DNA of 41,418 nucleotides from an uncultured Bacillota bacterium (GTDB lineage Bacteria; Bacillota; Clostridia; Peptostreptococcales; Anaerovoracaceae). Location: NCBI GenBank assembly GCA_949295785.1, contig CASFMJ010000091.1, positions 1 to 41,418 on the forward strand, read 5' to 3'. The notes under the pieces are model-generated. The model did not search any database, was not told the origin of the DNA, and saw only the letters and a program-made list of their open reading frames with translations. Position 1 is the first letter of the stretch; each line of letters begins with the position of its first letter. The position numbers and the translations under genes were made by a program. Below, piece after piece: positions 17,242 through 25,160 of this stretch.

Positions 17242-18333
17242 TTATTTATTTTCTTCTTCAAATTTTTTCATAAAATCAATAAGAGCATCTATACCTTCTT
17301 CCGGCATGGCATTATATATACTTGCTCTCATTCCCCCTATGGAGCGGTGACCGCTCAGATTCACAAGACCTGTTTCCTTTGCCTGAGCTACAAACTTCTT
17401 GTCAAGATCAGCATTACCTGTCACAAAGACAACATTCATAATTGAGCGGTCTTCTCTGGCGACAGGATTCTTGTAAAGGCTGCTGGAATCAATATAATCA
17501 TAGAGTTTCTTTGCTTTCGCTCTGTTTCTCTCCTCCATGGCGCTGATTCCACCTGTGGCTTTGATATGTTTGAACACCTCTCCTGCCACGTAAATGGCAA
17601 AACACGGCGGAGTATTATAAGATGAGTCATTATCGGCATGAATCTTATAGTCCAGATATACCGGTGTCTTTTCTCCTGCATATCCCAGAAGATCCTCTCT
17701 GATTATAACTATAGTCACACCGGCAGGTCCCACATTTTTCTGTGCCCCTGCCCATATAACTCCAAATTTTGTCACATCTATCTCCTGTGAAAGGATATTG
17801 GATGACATATCAGCCACAAGAGGTATATTACCTGTATCAGGAATGTAGTTATATGCGGTTCCGTAAATCGTGTTATTGGTAGTTATGTAAACATAGTCTG
17901 CATCAGGGCGTACATCTTCTTTTCCGAACTTTGGAACCCAAGTAAAGGTGTCATCTTCGGATGATGCAACAACTTTTATATCTCCGAACCTGCATGCTTC
18001 TTTATAGGCTTTTTTCGCCCATGTGCCGGTTATGGCATAATCGGCTTTGCCGCTGTTTCTCAGCAGATTAAGGGGTACCATTGAAAACTGCAGTGTTCCG
18101 CCTCCCTGAATGAACAATACCTTATAATTATCAGGTATATTCATCAGTTCTCTGAGATCCTGCTCCGCGTCCTTTAATATCTTCTTGAATTCTGCAGAAC
18201 GGTGGCTCATTTCCATTACCGACTGACCGCTCCCCTGGTAATTTACCAGATCATCTCTTACTTTTTCTAATACCGGTAAAGGCAGAACCGAAGGGCCTGC
18301 GGAAAAATTATAAACTCTGTTATAAGCTGTCAT
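17242..18333 (-). CDS. serC: Phosphoserine aminotransferase
   Basis: PLP-dependent class V aminotransferase making 3-phosphoserine from 3-phosphohydroxypyruvate and glutamate. The N-terminal FSAGPSVLP motif, the phosphate-binding HRS segment and the PLP-binding Lys (WAGAQKNVGPAG, K199) are present in a 363-residue protein of normal length. CGGAGG precedes ATG by 5 bp. It is the first gene of the serC-apgM-carboxypeptidase-uvrC-DUF1292 unit and is divergent from serA, the enzyme that makes its substrate. Confidence 0.96.
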   Translation of the reverse strand: MTAYNRVYNFSAGPSVLPLPVLEKVRDDLVNYQGSGQSVMEMSHRSAEFKKILKDAEQDLRELMNIPDNYKVLFIQGGGTLQFSMVPLNLLRNSGKADYAITGTWAKKAYKEACRFGDIKVVASSEDDTFTWVPKFGKEDVRPDADYVYITTNNTIYGTAYNYIPDTGNIPLVADMSSNILSQEIDVTKFGVIWAGAQKNVGPAGVTIVIIREDLLGYAGEKTPVYLDYKIHADNDSSYNTPPCFAIYVAGEVFKHIKATGGISAMEERNRAKAKKLYDYIDSSSLYKNPVAREDRSIMNVVFVTGNADLDKKFVAQAKETGLVNLSGHRSIGGMRASIYNAMPEEGIDALIDFMKKFEEENK

Positions 18334-18365
18334 ATGAACCTCCGTAAATAAAAAAATATACGTTT

Positions 18366-18394
18366 ATTGTACCACTTTACCTCCCGTGAGTAAA
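18366..18394 (-). promoter_or_regulatory. Promoter of the serC unit
   Basis: TTTACT (18389-18394) and TACAAT (18366-18371) are 17 bp apart on the minus strand. Its spacer contains the -35 of the serA promoter. Confidence 0.65.
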
Positions 18395-18404
18395 GTGATA
18401 TACT
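18376..18404 (+). promoter_or_regulatory. Promoter of serA
   Basis: TTTACC (18376-18381) and TATACT (18399-18404) are 17 bp apart on the plus strand, about 45 bp before the serA ATG. The two -35 boxes of serA and serC form an inverted repeat, CACTTTAC with GTAAAGTG. Confidence 0.65.
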
Positions 18405-18448
18405 TTAATAAATACCACAAAATCAGCCGTATAAAATTAGGAGGAATC

Positions 18449-19576
18449 ATGTACGTAAATATTGCAACACTTAATAAAATCTCGCAGGTCGGCCTCAGCC
18501 ACCTGAAAGACATCTACAAAATAGTTGATGATGTTCAGTCCGCCCACGGTATCCTTGTCAGAAGTCAGGATATGCATTCGATGGAATTTTCCGATAATCT
18601 TCTTGCTATAGCAAGAGCAGGCGCGGGAGTCAACAACATACCTACAGATAAATGCGCTGAACAGGGAATTGTTGTGTTCAACACCCCGGGCGCCAATGCC
18701 AATGCTGTCAAAGAGCTTGTGCTTGCAGGAATGCTGCTTGCAGCTCGTCATATCCCTGCTGCACTTACCTGGGCATCTTCTCTTGAAGAAAATGTCAGCG
18801 CAGCCGTTGAAAAGGGAAAATCTCAATTTGCCGGAACTGAAATCATGGGGAAAACTCTTGGTATAGTTGGACTTGGCGCCATAGGCAAAAAAGTTGCTGA
18901 AGCTGCTTCTTCCCTGGGAATGGAGATTTCAGGATATGACCCGTTTTTCAGCGGCAGCCTTGAGAATGTGACTATTTATGACGATATTAAAGAAATGCTT
19001 GCCGGATGTGATTATGTTACCATCCATGTTCCGGCTACCGACTCTACAAAAGGAATGTTTGGGAGTGACCTTTTTGATTCAATGAAAGAATCCGCAGTTC
19101 TGCTGAACTTTTCAAGAGACAAACTCGTAAACGAATCTCAGCTTCTTGAGGCCTTAGATGCCGGAAAAATCGCAGCTTATGTAACTGACTTCCCTAATGA
19201 CGGCCTTGTGGACAAAGATAAAGTCATACTTCTGCCTCATCTGGGAGCATCCACAGCAGAAGCCGAAGATAACTGTGCAACTATGGCTGTGGAACAATTA
19301 ATGGATTATTTTGAAAACGGAAATATACGCAATTCAGTGAATTTTCCTGCTGCTGATCTCGGCCCTAAAGGTGATAAAAGCAGAGTTTCTCTTTTCGTTC
19401 CTGCCTCCTGTGTGGATTCTTATCTTAATGCCGACGAGTTCGCCGGTGTTAAAGTTTTAAAGAGCGCAGGCGGCGCCAGAGGTGACTGGGGCTATGTACT
19501 TCTTGAACTGGATACATCCGAAGGTTATTCTTTGATGACCTATGGTTCAAACATTATAAAATCCCGAATATGGTAA
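18449..19576 (+). CDS. serA: D-3-phosphoglycerate dehydrogenase
   Basis: NAD-dependent first enzyme of serine synthesis. The NAD fold is VGLGAIGKKVAEAA (G141, G143, G146). Catalytic positions of the family are visible as the Arg of NFSRDKLVNE, an acidic VTDFPND segment, and the His of LPHLGAST. I chose the ATG at 18449 because AGGAGG lies 5 bp upstream; the longer frame adds 21 residues across the promoter. At 375 residues it is a short form: the C-terminal ~60 residues (from SRVSLFV) look like a reduced ACT-type domain, so serine feedback may be altered or absent. Confidence 0.9.
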   Translation: MYVNIATLNKISQVGLSHLKDIYKIVDDVQSAHGILVRSQDMHSMEFSDNLLAIARAGAGVNNIPTDKCAEQGIVVFNTPGANANAVKELVLAGMLLAARHIPAALTWASSLEENVSAAVEKGKSQFAGTEIMGKTLGIVGLGAIGKKVAEAASSLGMEISGYDPFFSGSLENVTIYDDIKEMLAGCDYVTIHVPATDSTKGMFGSDLFDSMKESAVLLNFSRDKLVNESQLLEALDAGKIAAYVTDFPNDGLVDKDKVILLPHLGASTAEAEDNCATMAVEQLMDYFENGNIRNSVNFPAADLGPKGDKSRVSLFVPASCVDSYLNADEFAGVKVLKSAGGARGDWGYVLLELDTSEGYSLMTYGSNIIKSRIW

Positions 19577-19621
19577 CATTATAGAATATTGTGATTTTTT
19601 TGTAGAATTGCTAATATAATA

Positions 19622-19649
19622 TTGCAATTTATAATATATTTGTTATAAT
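19622..19649 (+). promoter_or_regulatory. Promoter of padR with flanking direct repeats
   Basis: TTGCAA and TATAAT are 16 bp apart, 36 bp before the padR ATG. A 12-bp sequence (AATATTGCAATT at 19618-19629) covers the -35 and is nearly repeated upstream (AATATTGTGATT at 19585-19596), 33 bp apart, which could be a PadR or other operator. Confidence 0.55.
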
Positions 19650-19684
19650 TGAGGTAAATCAGACAGCAAAGGGAGTGACAAATA

Positions 19685-20032
19685 ATGACAAAAAATCGCA
19701 GTAACTTTAAAATGGGCACAGTGGAGATGATTATCCTGTTTCTTCTGAACAAGAAAGATCTGTATGGATATGAAATCACTTCACTAGTGGAAAAATTATC
19801 AGAAGGCAATATCGGTATTACCGAAAGTACGCTGTATCCTACTCTGTACAAACTTCTGGGTAACAAATATATATCAGACAAAGAAGTACAGGTGGGAAAG
19901 AGACGTACAAGAGTGTATTATCACCTTGAGGACGCAGGAAAGGAACATCTTGAGAAACTTCTGACCGAGTATAACAAAAATACTACCGGCATATGCAAGA
20001 TTCTTGCCTGTGAATCAATAGATGATAAGTAA
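19685..20032 (+). CDS. PadR-family transcriptional regulator
   Basis: A 115-residue winged-helix repressor-like protein. The family pattern is clear: MILFLLNKKDLYGYEI, then a recognition region STLYPTLYKLLGNKYI and the wing RRTRVYYHLEDAGKEHLE. PadR proteins commonly repress efflux or stress genes and respond to small molecules. GGGAG lies 9 bp before ATG. It is a single-gene unit with its own promoter and a terminator, so its target is not evident; the convergent CmpB-like gene and its own promoter are candidates. Confidence 0.9.
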   Translation: MTKNRSNFKMGTVEMIILFLLNKKDLYGYEITSLVEKLSEGNIGITESTLYPTLYKLLGNKYISDKEVQVGKRRTRVYYHLEDAGKEHLEKLLTEYNKNTTGICKILACESIDDK

Positions 20033-20059
20033 TTATTAAAAGATATATCTCAAAATGGT

Positions 20060-20088
20060 AAAACACCGCTCAGCGAGCGGTGTTTTAT
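20060..20088. terminator. Bidirectional terminator between padR and the CmpB-like gene
   Basis: AAAACACCGCT pairs with AGCGGTGTTTT around CAGCG. T-runs lie on both sides, so it can stop padR on the plus strand and the convergent membrane gene on the minus strand. Confidence 0.8.
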
Positions 20089-20117
20089 TATCATATTAAA
20101 GTTTTTTTGATTACAGC

Positions 20118-20873
20118 TTACTGTTCTTCCTTATTTTCATCTTCCTTATTTCTGAACAGTCTGTTCAGCTCAATATACTGCCGCAGGTGTTCCCCAAGAG
20201 GTACTTCTGATTTAAACTGAAGGAACCAGTGCCTCTTTTCCATACGTTCAACAGCGCTTCTGCGTATCTGCATCTTAAGCTCTTCATAGCGGATCTGTAT
20301 CTTGTTCTCAACTGCAAAGTGACGTATCTTTGATACGATGCCCAGCGAGTACACCAGATCCACCAGCATCACACCGTAGAACATTCCCACGACAAATGAA
20401 AAAGTTATATTCTGTACAAACCATTCAGTGGCATATTGTATATACGGGTCAATTATAAAATAATAAACTGCCCCCAGAACAGCCCAGTACAACGAAAATC
20501 TCAGGCATATTATACCTTGTAAATTGAATTTTTCATTGGAATAATCCCATAGTTTGATTTTCATTCCTTTGATAAAAATCAATCCGGCTATATATTCCAT
20601 CAGAGTCATGACCAAAGACATGAAAATGAAAAGGCATACTTTGCTTAATGGTGTGACATTTTCAATTATAGCAGTATTTTCAATACCGGCCATAATATAC
20701 AATGCAACCAGTCCGAAACCGTATAGAGGCAGGTAAGGACCTATCATAAACCCGGGATTTATCCATCTGCGCTCTTTGTTAGCCGCTGAAAAACGTCTGT
20801 ATAATACTTCTATCCCCCATCCTGCAACTGAACCGATGAAAAAGAGGAACGCAAATATCATAATATTATCCAT
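20118..20873 (-). CDS. Putative ABC-transporter type IV (CmpB-like) membrane protein
   Basis: A membrane protein of about 251 residues with some five or six hydrophobic segments in the first 185 residues and a basic cytoplasmic tail. The N-terminal FLFFIGSVAGWGIEVLYRR and the following GPYLPLYGFG and MEYIAG segments match the PF06541 family, annotated as putative ABC transporter permeases although no ATPase is usually linked; function is unknown. I use the ATG at 20871-20873, two bases past the kinase stop; a GTG nine bases upstream (20880-20882) is also possible, and the AAGGA ribosome site is not ideally spaced for either. Confidence 0.8.
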   Translation of the reverse strand: MDNIMIFAFLFFIGSVAGWGIEVLYRRFSAANKERRWINPGFMIGPYLPLYGFGLVALYIMAGIENTAIIENVTPLSKVCLFIFMSLVMTLMEYIAGLIFIKGMKIKLWDYSNEKFNLQGIICLRFSLYWAVLGAVYYFIIDPYIQYATEWFVQNITFSFVVGMFYGVMLVDLVYSLGIVSKIRHFAVENKIQIRYEELKMQIRRSAVERMEKRHWFLQFKSEVPLGEHLRQYIELNRLFRNKEDENKEEQ

Positions 20874-20875
20874 TT

Positions 20876-21781
20876 TTACCACGATTCCTTTTTGACGGGT
20901 ACCATAAGATCCACTGCATGATATATGTTTTTTATTGTTATCTCATTGCATCCTTCCTGGTATTCACCGTCCAGCGACCATGCCATATCCTCGTTGGCCC
21001 ATACTTTGAATTCTTTCGCATTTATGAATGTCAGTTTATCCGAATCGTATTTTTGTGCGGTCAGCACATATATTATCTCAGTAAGTTCAATGAGGTTCTT
21101 GGGCATTTTCACAAGCAGCAGCTCAAACAGGCCATCAGCCATATCAACATATTTCTGGCTTATAGTAAGTATTCCGGCAAGAGATGTTGAATTGCTGACG
21201 GCGCCAAAAATATAATCATCTTCATATATCATCCCGTCAACTTCTATCTTAAGATGCTGGGGTTTTATGGAAGTCAGACTCGTTACTCCTTCAAGTATAT
21301 ATGCAAGGTGTCCCAGCATATTCTTCACATTCTGCGGCGTACTGTATGAAGTCTGAGTGAATGCACCGAAAGAAGCCACATATGAAAATTTTCTTCCATT
21401 GAAACTTCCTATGTCAAGAGACATGGTTCTTCCCTCAATAATATCTCTTGCGGCAGTCAGAATATCAGCTGACAGCCCCAGACTTACGGCAAAATCATTG
21501 GTACTGCCGGCTGGTATATAACCTAGCGGTACCTTTTTTTCATTTTCCAAAAGTCCGGCTACAACTTCGTTAAATGTTCCGTCTCCCCCTATACATGTGA
21601 TAATATCAAAATCCTCGGCATATCCGGCAGCATATGACGTACCGTCACCTCTTGCTGTAGTCGTCATTACCGTAGTCATGTACCCTGCTTCGGTAAACAT
21701 CTCTATGATTTCTGTAAGAAATCTGTTAGCACGTTTTTTACCTGAACATGGATTCATTATTATCAGATTTTTCTTGTACAT
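20876..21781 (-). CDS. Diacylglycerol/lipid kinase family protein (DagK-like)
   Basis: A 301-residue DAGK catalytic-domain protein. NPCSGKK near the N-terminus, the nucleotide loop GGDGTFNEVVAG, and GYIPAGSTNDFAVSLG are the family hallmarks, and the C-terminal half carries a typical lipid-binding sheet ending in DGEY. It likely phosphorylates diacylglycerol or a related lipid at the membrane. The ATG at 21779-21781 follows GGGGG by 4 bp; an earlier start 12 codons upstream is unsupported. It is transcribed with the CmpB-like membrane gene from a promoter that begins at the feoB stop. Confidence 0.88.
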   Translation of the reverse strand: MYKKNLIIMNPCSGKKRANRFLTEIIEMFTEAGYMTTVMTTTARGDGTSYAAGYAEDFDIITCIGGDGTFNEVVAGLLENEKKVPLGYIPAGSTNDFAVSLGLSADILTAARDIIEGRTMSLDIGSFNGRKFSYVASFGAFTQTSYSTPQNVKNMLGHLAYILEGVTSLTSIKPQHLKIEVDGMIYEDDYIFGAVSNSTSLAGILTISQKYVDMADGLFELLLVKMPKNLIELTEIIYVLTAQKYDSDKLTFINAKEFKVWANEDMAWSLDGEYQEGCNEITIKNIYHAVDLMVPVKKESW

Positions 21782-21845
21782 TTTACCCCCTGTCCTCTGA
21801 CATGTCCTTTCCGACATGATATATTTTTACATATAGTTCGCTACC

Positions 21846-21874
21846 ATTTTACATTTTTTTCACACACTTTACAA
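21846..21874 (-). promoter_or_regulatory. Promoter of the lipid kinase gene
   Basis: TTGTAA and TAAAAT are separated by 17 bp on the minus strand. The -35 box includes the stop codon of feoB. Confidence 0.5.
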
Positions 21875-23764
21875 GAAAAATCTGTAGATAAATGCTGTTG
21901 CAGTACAAAGTATCATTCCCGAAAGAAAAGGAACTAATATGGATACTGCCGTCCATTTCCAGCTCCCGGTCTCTTTTCTTACTGAAAGGATTGTGGTAGC
22001 GCATGGCCAGTGCATAAGAGAAAAAATCAGCATATTAACTGCAGTTAGCATGGTCCATCCGTTTTCAGTAAGAAGGCTGCAGAAAAAACTCAGATCCGTA
22101 ATCTCACCTAATGTACCTCTGCTCATATATACCATCATTATTATGGGCATGACTATTTCATTTGCAGGAAGTCCTAAAATAAATGCTGTCAGTATCACTC
22201 CGTCAAGTCCCATAAGCTTGCCTACCGGTTCAAGAAATGAGGTCATATGGTCTATCAGGCTCATATCCCCCGCTTCTATATTGGCCATTATCCATATTAT
22301 TATCCCGGCAGGCGCGGCAACGGCTGCCGCTCTTGCAAGAACAAAGATTGTCCGGTCAAGCATTGATCTTACTATTACACGGCCAATCTGGGGTTTTCTG
22401 TAAGGCGGAAGTTCCAGTGTAAACGATGATGGTCTGCCCCTGAGAAGAGTCAGTGTCAGGATTTTTGATGCAATAAATGTTACTGCGACTCCCAGCAACA
22501 CCACTCCTGTCAATATTATTGCACCCTTCCATCCTGAACCTGAAGCGAAAAACATACTTATCACAGCAAGTAAAACAGGAAAACGTCCGTTGCATGGTAT
22601 CAGAGAATTGGTTACTATTGCAAGTATCCGTTCTCTTTCTGAATCGATTATTCTGCATCCCACTACAGCAGAAGCATTGCATCCAAGACCCATACACATA
22701 GTCAGAGCCTGTTTTCCGCAGGCCTTACAGCACTTGAAGCATCTGTCCAGATCAAATGCTATACGAGGTAATATCCCCCAGTCTTCCATTAGAGTAAATA
22801 ACGGGAAAAAAATCGCCATGGGCGGAAGCATCACTGACACAACCCATGCCAGAACTCTGTACATTCCTGATGATAACATTTCACATACCGAAAGGGGAAG
22901 CCCTGTCTCCATAAGAAGTTTGTGAAACGGTTCTTCCAGTGAAAAAAGCAGCTTTCCCAGAAGATCTGACGGGTAATTCGCCCCCTGTATCGTAATCCAG
23001 AAAAGCATCATCACCATAAGCGCCATAATAGGAAATGCAGTCAGAGAATTTGTCATGATTCTATCTATACGCACACTTATATCATCTGTTTCACCATCTC
23101 TTATCATGACTTCATCTGCTATATAACGTGCTTTATCTGCTGTCTCTTTAGGGTCTTCCATAAGCTCATGGCAATACCCGCTGCATTTTCTGTATTTGCT
23201 GCTTTTTCTGCAAAAGCCTCTGCATACTTTAGCCAGGTCCTTGCGGAGTTCTTTTCTTTGTGATGACTGCGTGCATATGACAGGAACTCCCAGAAGTCCG
23301 GAAAGTTTTTTATCATCTATTGAAAGCCCTCTTCTTCGAACCTGATCCATCAGATTGACGCATACGATGACATCATCCCTGTGAGCCAGTATCTGAAGAA
23401 CCAGTATAAGATTCCGCTCCAGACATGTGCCGTCACATACTACGATAATACCATCAATATCAGGATCGCATATTTTATCTCGTGCCACTTCTTCTTCCGG
23501 AGAAGACGCCACAAGAGAATAACATCCCGGTACATCTATAAGCTTTATTTCTACTGGCAGCTCCTGGCGTATACCTATATCCTTCATCATGGCTCTTGGA
23601 TCCGGTGAGGCTTTTTCTTTCCACACACCTTCAGCACTTGCTACTGTTTTTCCTGCCCAGTTGCCTGTATGCTGTCTCATACCTGTCAGACAATTAAAAA
23701 TGGTGCTTTTTCCCACATTGGGATTGCCGGCCAGAACAATCTGCGCTCTTTTACTTTCTTTCAT
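21869..23764 (-). CDS. feoB: Ferrous iron transport protein B
   Basis: Fe(II) permease with an N-terminal cytosolic GTPase and a polytopic membrane domain. G1 is AGNPNVGKST (12-21), G3 DVPGCYSL, and G4 NLMD (137-140). The Gate regions around GLGCNASAVVG and LGLPANEIVMP are present. At 631 residues it is on the short side. Two oddities: about 20 extra residues between the switch region and G3 (residues 48-73), and a four-cysteine group C181, C185, C194, C198 in the linker before the first membrane segment. Its ATG overlaps the feoA stop (ATGA), so the pair is coupled; it is the last gene of the long pyr-feo run. Confidence 0.93.
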   Translation of the reverse strand: MKESKRAQIVLAGNPNVGKSTIFNCLTGMRQHTGNWAGKTVASAEGVWKEKASPDPRAMMKDIGIRQELPVEIKLIDVPGCYSLVASSPEEEVARDKICDPDIDGIIVVCDGTCLERNLILVLQILAHRDDVIVCVNLMDQVRRRGLSIDDKKLSGLLGVPVICTQSSQRKELRKDLAKVCRGFCRKSSKYRKCSGYCHELMEDPKETADKARYIADEVMIRDGETDDISVRIDRIMTNSLTAFPIMALMVMMLFWITIQGANYPSDLLGKLLFSLEEPFHKLLMETGLPLSVCEMLSSGMYRVLAWVVSVMLPPMAIFFPLFTLMEDWGILPRIAFDLDRCFKCCKACGKQALTMCMGLGCNASAVVGCRIIDSERERILAIVTNSLIPCNGRFPVLLAVISMFFASGSGWKGAIILTGVVLLGVAVTFIASKILTLTLLRGRPSSFTLELPPYRKPQIGRVIVRSMLDRTIFVLARAAAVAAPAGIIIWIMANIEAGDMSLIDHMTSFLEPVGKLMGLDGVILTAFILGLPANEIVMPIIMMVYMSRGTLGEITDLSFFCSLLTENGWTMLTAVNMLIFSLMHWPCATTILSVRKETGSWKWTAVSILVPFLSGMILCTATAFIYRFFL

Positions 23765-23982
23765 GACATATCAGTCTCCACACCGATAATTGAAGCGTCT
23801 TCGTTTCTGATGGCAACTACAGCACCACGTATATTATATGCGGCAGGATCCCCCAGGGGACTTCTCAGCACGCATTTTATCCTTGTACCTTCGACGAGAC
23901 CCAGGTCAGCCAGCCTTCTGTTATCAGAGGTGCTGATGACCACGGCCTCCTCTCCGATTTTTAATCTATCCAGTCCTTTCAT
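23761..23982 (-). CDS. feoA: Ferrous iron transport protein A
   Basis: A 73-residue SH3-like cytosolic partner of FeoB. The family core is seen as ADLGLVEGTRIKCVLRSPLG, followed by the AYNIRGAVVAIRNEDA strand pair. I chose the ATG at 23980-23982, preceded 6 bp earlier by AAGGAAG; the longer frame of 23 extra residues lacks conservation and crosses an inverted repeat. It overlaps feoB by 4 bp and follows pyrB by 72 bp. Confidence 0.9.
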   Translation of the reverse strand: MKGLDRLKIGEEAVVISTSDNRRLADLGLVEGTRIKCVLRSPLGDPAAYNIRGAVVAIRNEDASIIGVETDMS

Positions 23983-23993
23983 GGAAAACTTCC

Positions 23994-24024
23994 TTTCATA
24001 AAATCTTATTTTCATTTTATGAAA
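23994..24024. repeat. Perfect inverted repeat upstream of feoA
   Basis: Arms TTTCATAAAAT and ATTTTATGAAA (11 bp, perfect) are separated by 9 bp. On the mRNA the 3' arm ends within the feoA ribosome site region. It does not read as a classical Fur box. It may be an operator for an iron regulator or a hairpin controlling feoAB translation or read-through from the pyr genes. Confidence 0.5.
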
Positions 24025-24054
24025 AGATCTATCCATAGGTGAATACATCATGTA

Positions 24055-25146
24055 TTATTGATTTTCTTCTGCTTTCTGCTCACAATATATGCATCTGTAT
24101 CCGCCGTCTTGCGCAGGCTTGAAAACATGGGCAAGTTCCTGCTCATCACATGTTATGCACTTCGGGTTAGTGCACTTGATCTTGCCGCGGATGAAAGATG
24201 GTTCACTGCGATCTTCTCTTTTCGGGTTTTTCTCGGCTTCCTCAAGAAGTTTAAGTATAAGTGCCATTCTCATGTACTTTCCGTTCAGCACCTGTTTGAA
24301 ATAACAAGCCCTTGGATCATCGTCAACCGCTACTGAAATTTCATTGACTCTGGGCAGAGGATGAAGCACTATCATATTTTCCGGAGCTTTTTTCATTTTA
24401 TCTGTATCCAGTATATAGCTGTCCTTAAGCCTCTCATACTGATTCTGATCATCAAACCTTTCTCTCTGTACTCGTGTCATATAAAGCACATCCAGCATTG
24501 GCAAAGCTTTTTCAAGAGAATCTGTCTCTATATATTCAATATTGTTTTTCTCAATTACATCTTTTCTGATATATCCGGGCAAAGCAAGCTCTTTGGGTGA
24601 AATCAGAACAAATTTAATACCTTTTCTTTCTGCCATTGTCTCTATCAGAGAATGAACAGTTCTGCCATATTTAAGATCGCCGCAAAGACCTATGGTAAGT
24701 TTATCAAGCCTTCCCTTTTCTCTGTGTATGGTAAGAATATCCGCCAGAGTCTGAGTCGGATGATTATGGCCTCCGTCGCCGGCATTTATCACAGGAATAG
24801 TGGCATTATCTGAAGCTACCAGCGGCGCGCCTTCTCTTGGATGACGCATTGCGATTATATCTGCATAGCAGCTTATTACCTTAGCCGTATCTGCCACACT
24901 TTCGCCTTTTGTTGCTGAAGAGCCGGATGCCTCTGAAAAACCTATAACATTTCCTCCCAGCTCGTACATGGCGGCTTCAAAGCTTAGCCTTGTCCTTGTA
25001 GACGGCTCGAAAAACAGTGTGGCAAGCTTTTTCCCTCTGCATTTTTGCGAATACTTCTGCGGGTCTGATATTATATCTTCAGCCGTTGAAATAAGATCAT
25101 CCAGTTCTTCTACAGTAAAATCCAGTATACTTATAAGACTTCTCAT
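24055..25146 (-). CDS. pyrB: Aspartate carbamoyltransferase with a C-terminal PyrI-like zinc tail
   Basis: Second step of UMP synthesis, joining carbamoyl phosphate and aspartate. The carbamoyl-phosphate site STRT is at 49-52, the KGES loop near 79, HPTQTLADI near 125, and HPLPRVNEI near 260. The catalytic chain normally ends near residue 305-310. Here it continues through a charged linker into C325-x4-C330 and C352-x2-C355, with an extra C333, which closely follows the zinc motif of the PyrI regulatory chain (Cx4C...Cx2C). The PyrI nucleotide-binding domain is not present and no separate pyrI is in the window. The gene follows pyrE in the operon; AAGGAG lies upstream of ATG. Confidence 0.94.
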   Translation of the reverse strand: MRSLISILDFTVEELDDLISTAEDIISDPQKYSQKCRGKKLATLFFEPSTRTRLSFEAAMYELGGNVIGFSEASGSSATKGESVADTAKVISCYADIIAMRHPREGAPLVASDNATIPVINAGDGGHNHPTQTLADILTIHREKGRLDKLTIGLCGDLKYGRTVHSLIETMAERKGIKFVLISPKELALPGYIRKDVIEKNNIEYIETDSLEKALPMLDVLYMTRVQRERFDDQNQYERLKDSYILDTDKMKKAPENMIVLHPLPRVNEISVAVDDDPRACYFKQVLNGKYMRMALILKLLEEAEKNPKREDRSEPSFIRGKIKCTNPKCITCDEQELAHVFKPAQDGGYRCIYCEQKAEENQ

Positions 25147-25160
25147 CCGTCTTCTCTCCT

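Noticed and set aside
18386..18448. Longer N-terminus for SerA
   Set aside because: The extra 21 codons cross the serA -10 box and lack a ribosome site.
23994..24024. Fur box upstream of feoA
   Set aside because: The dyad does not match the GATAATGATAATCATTATC pattern.
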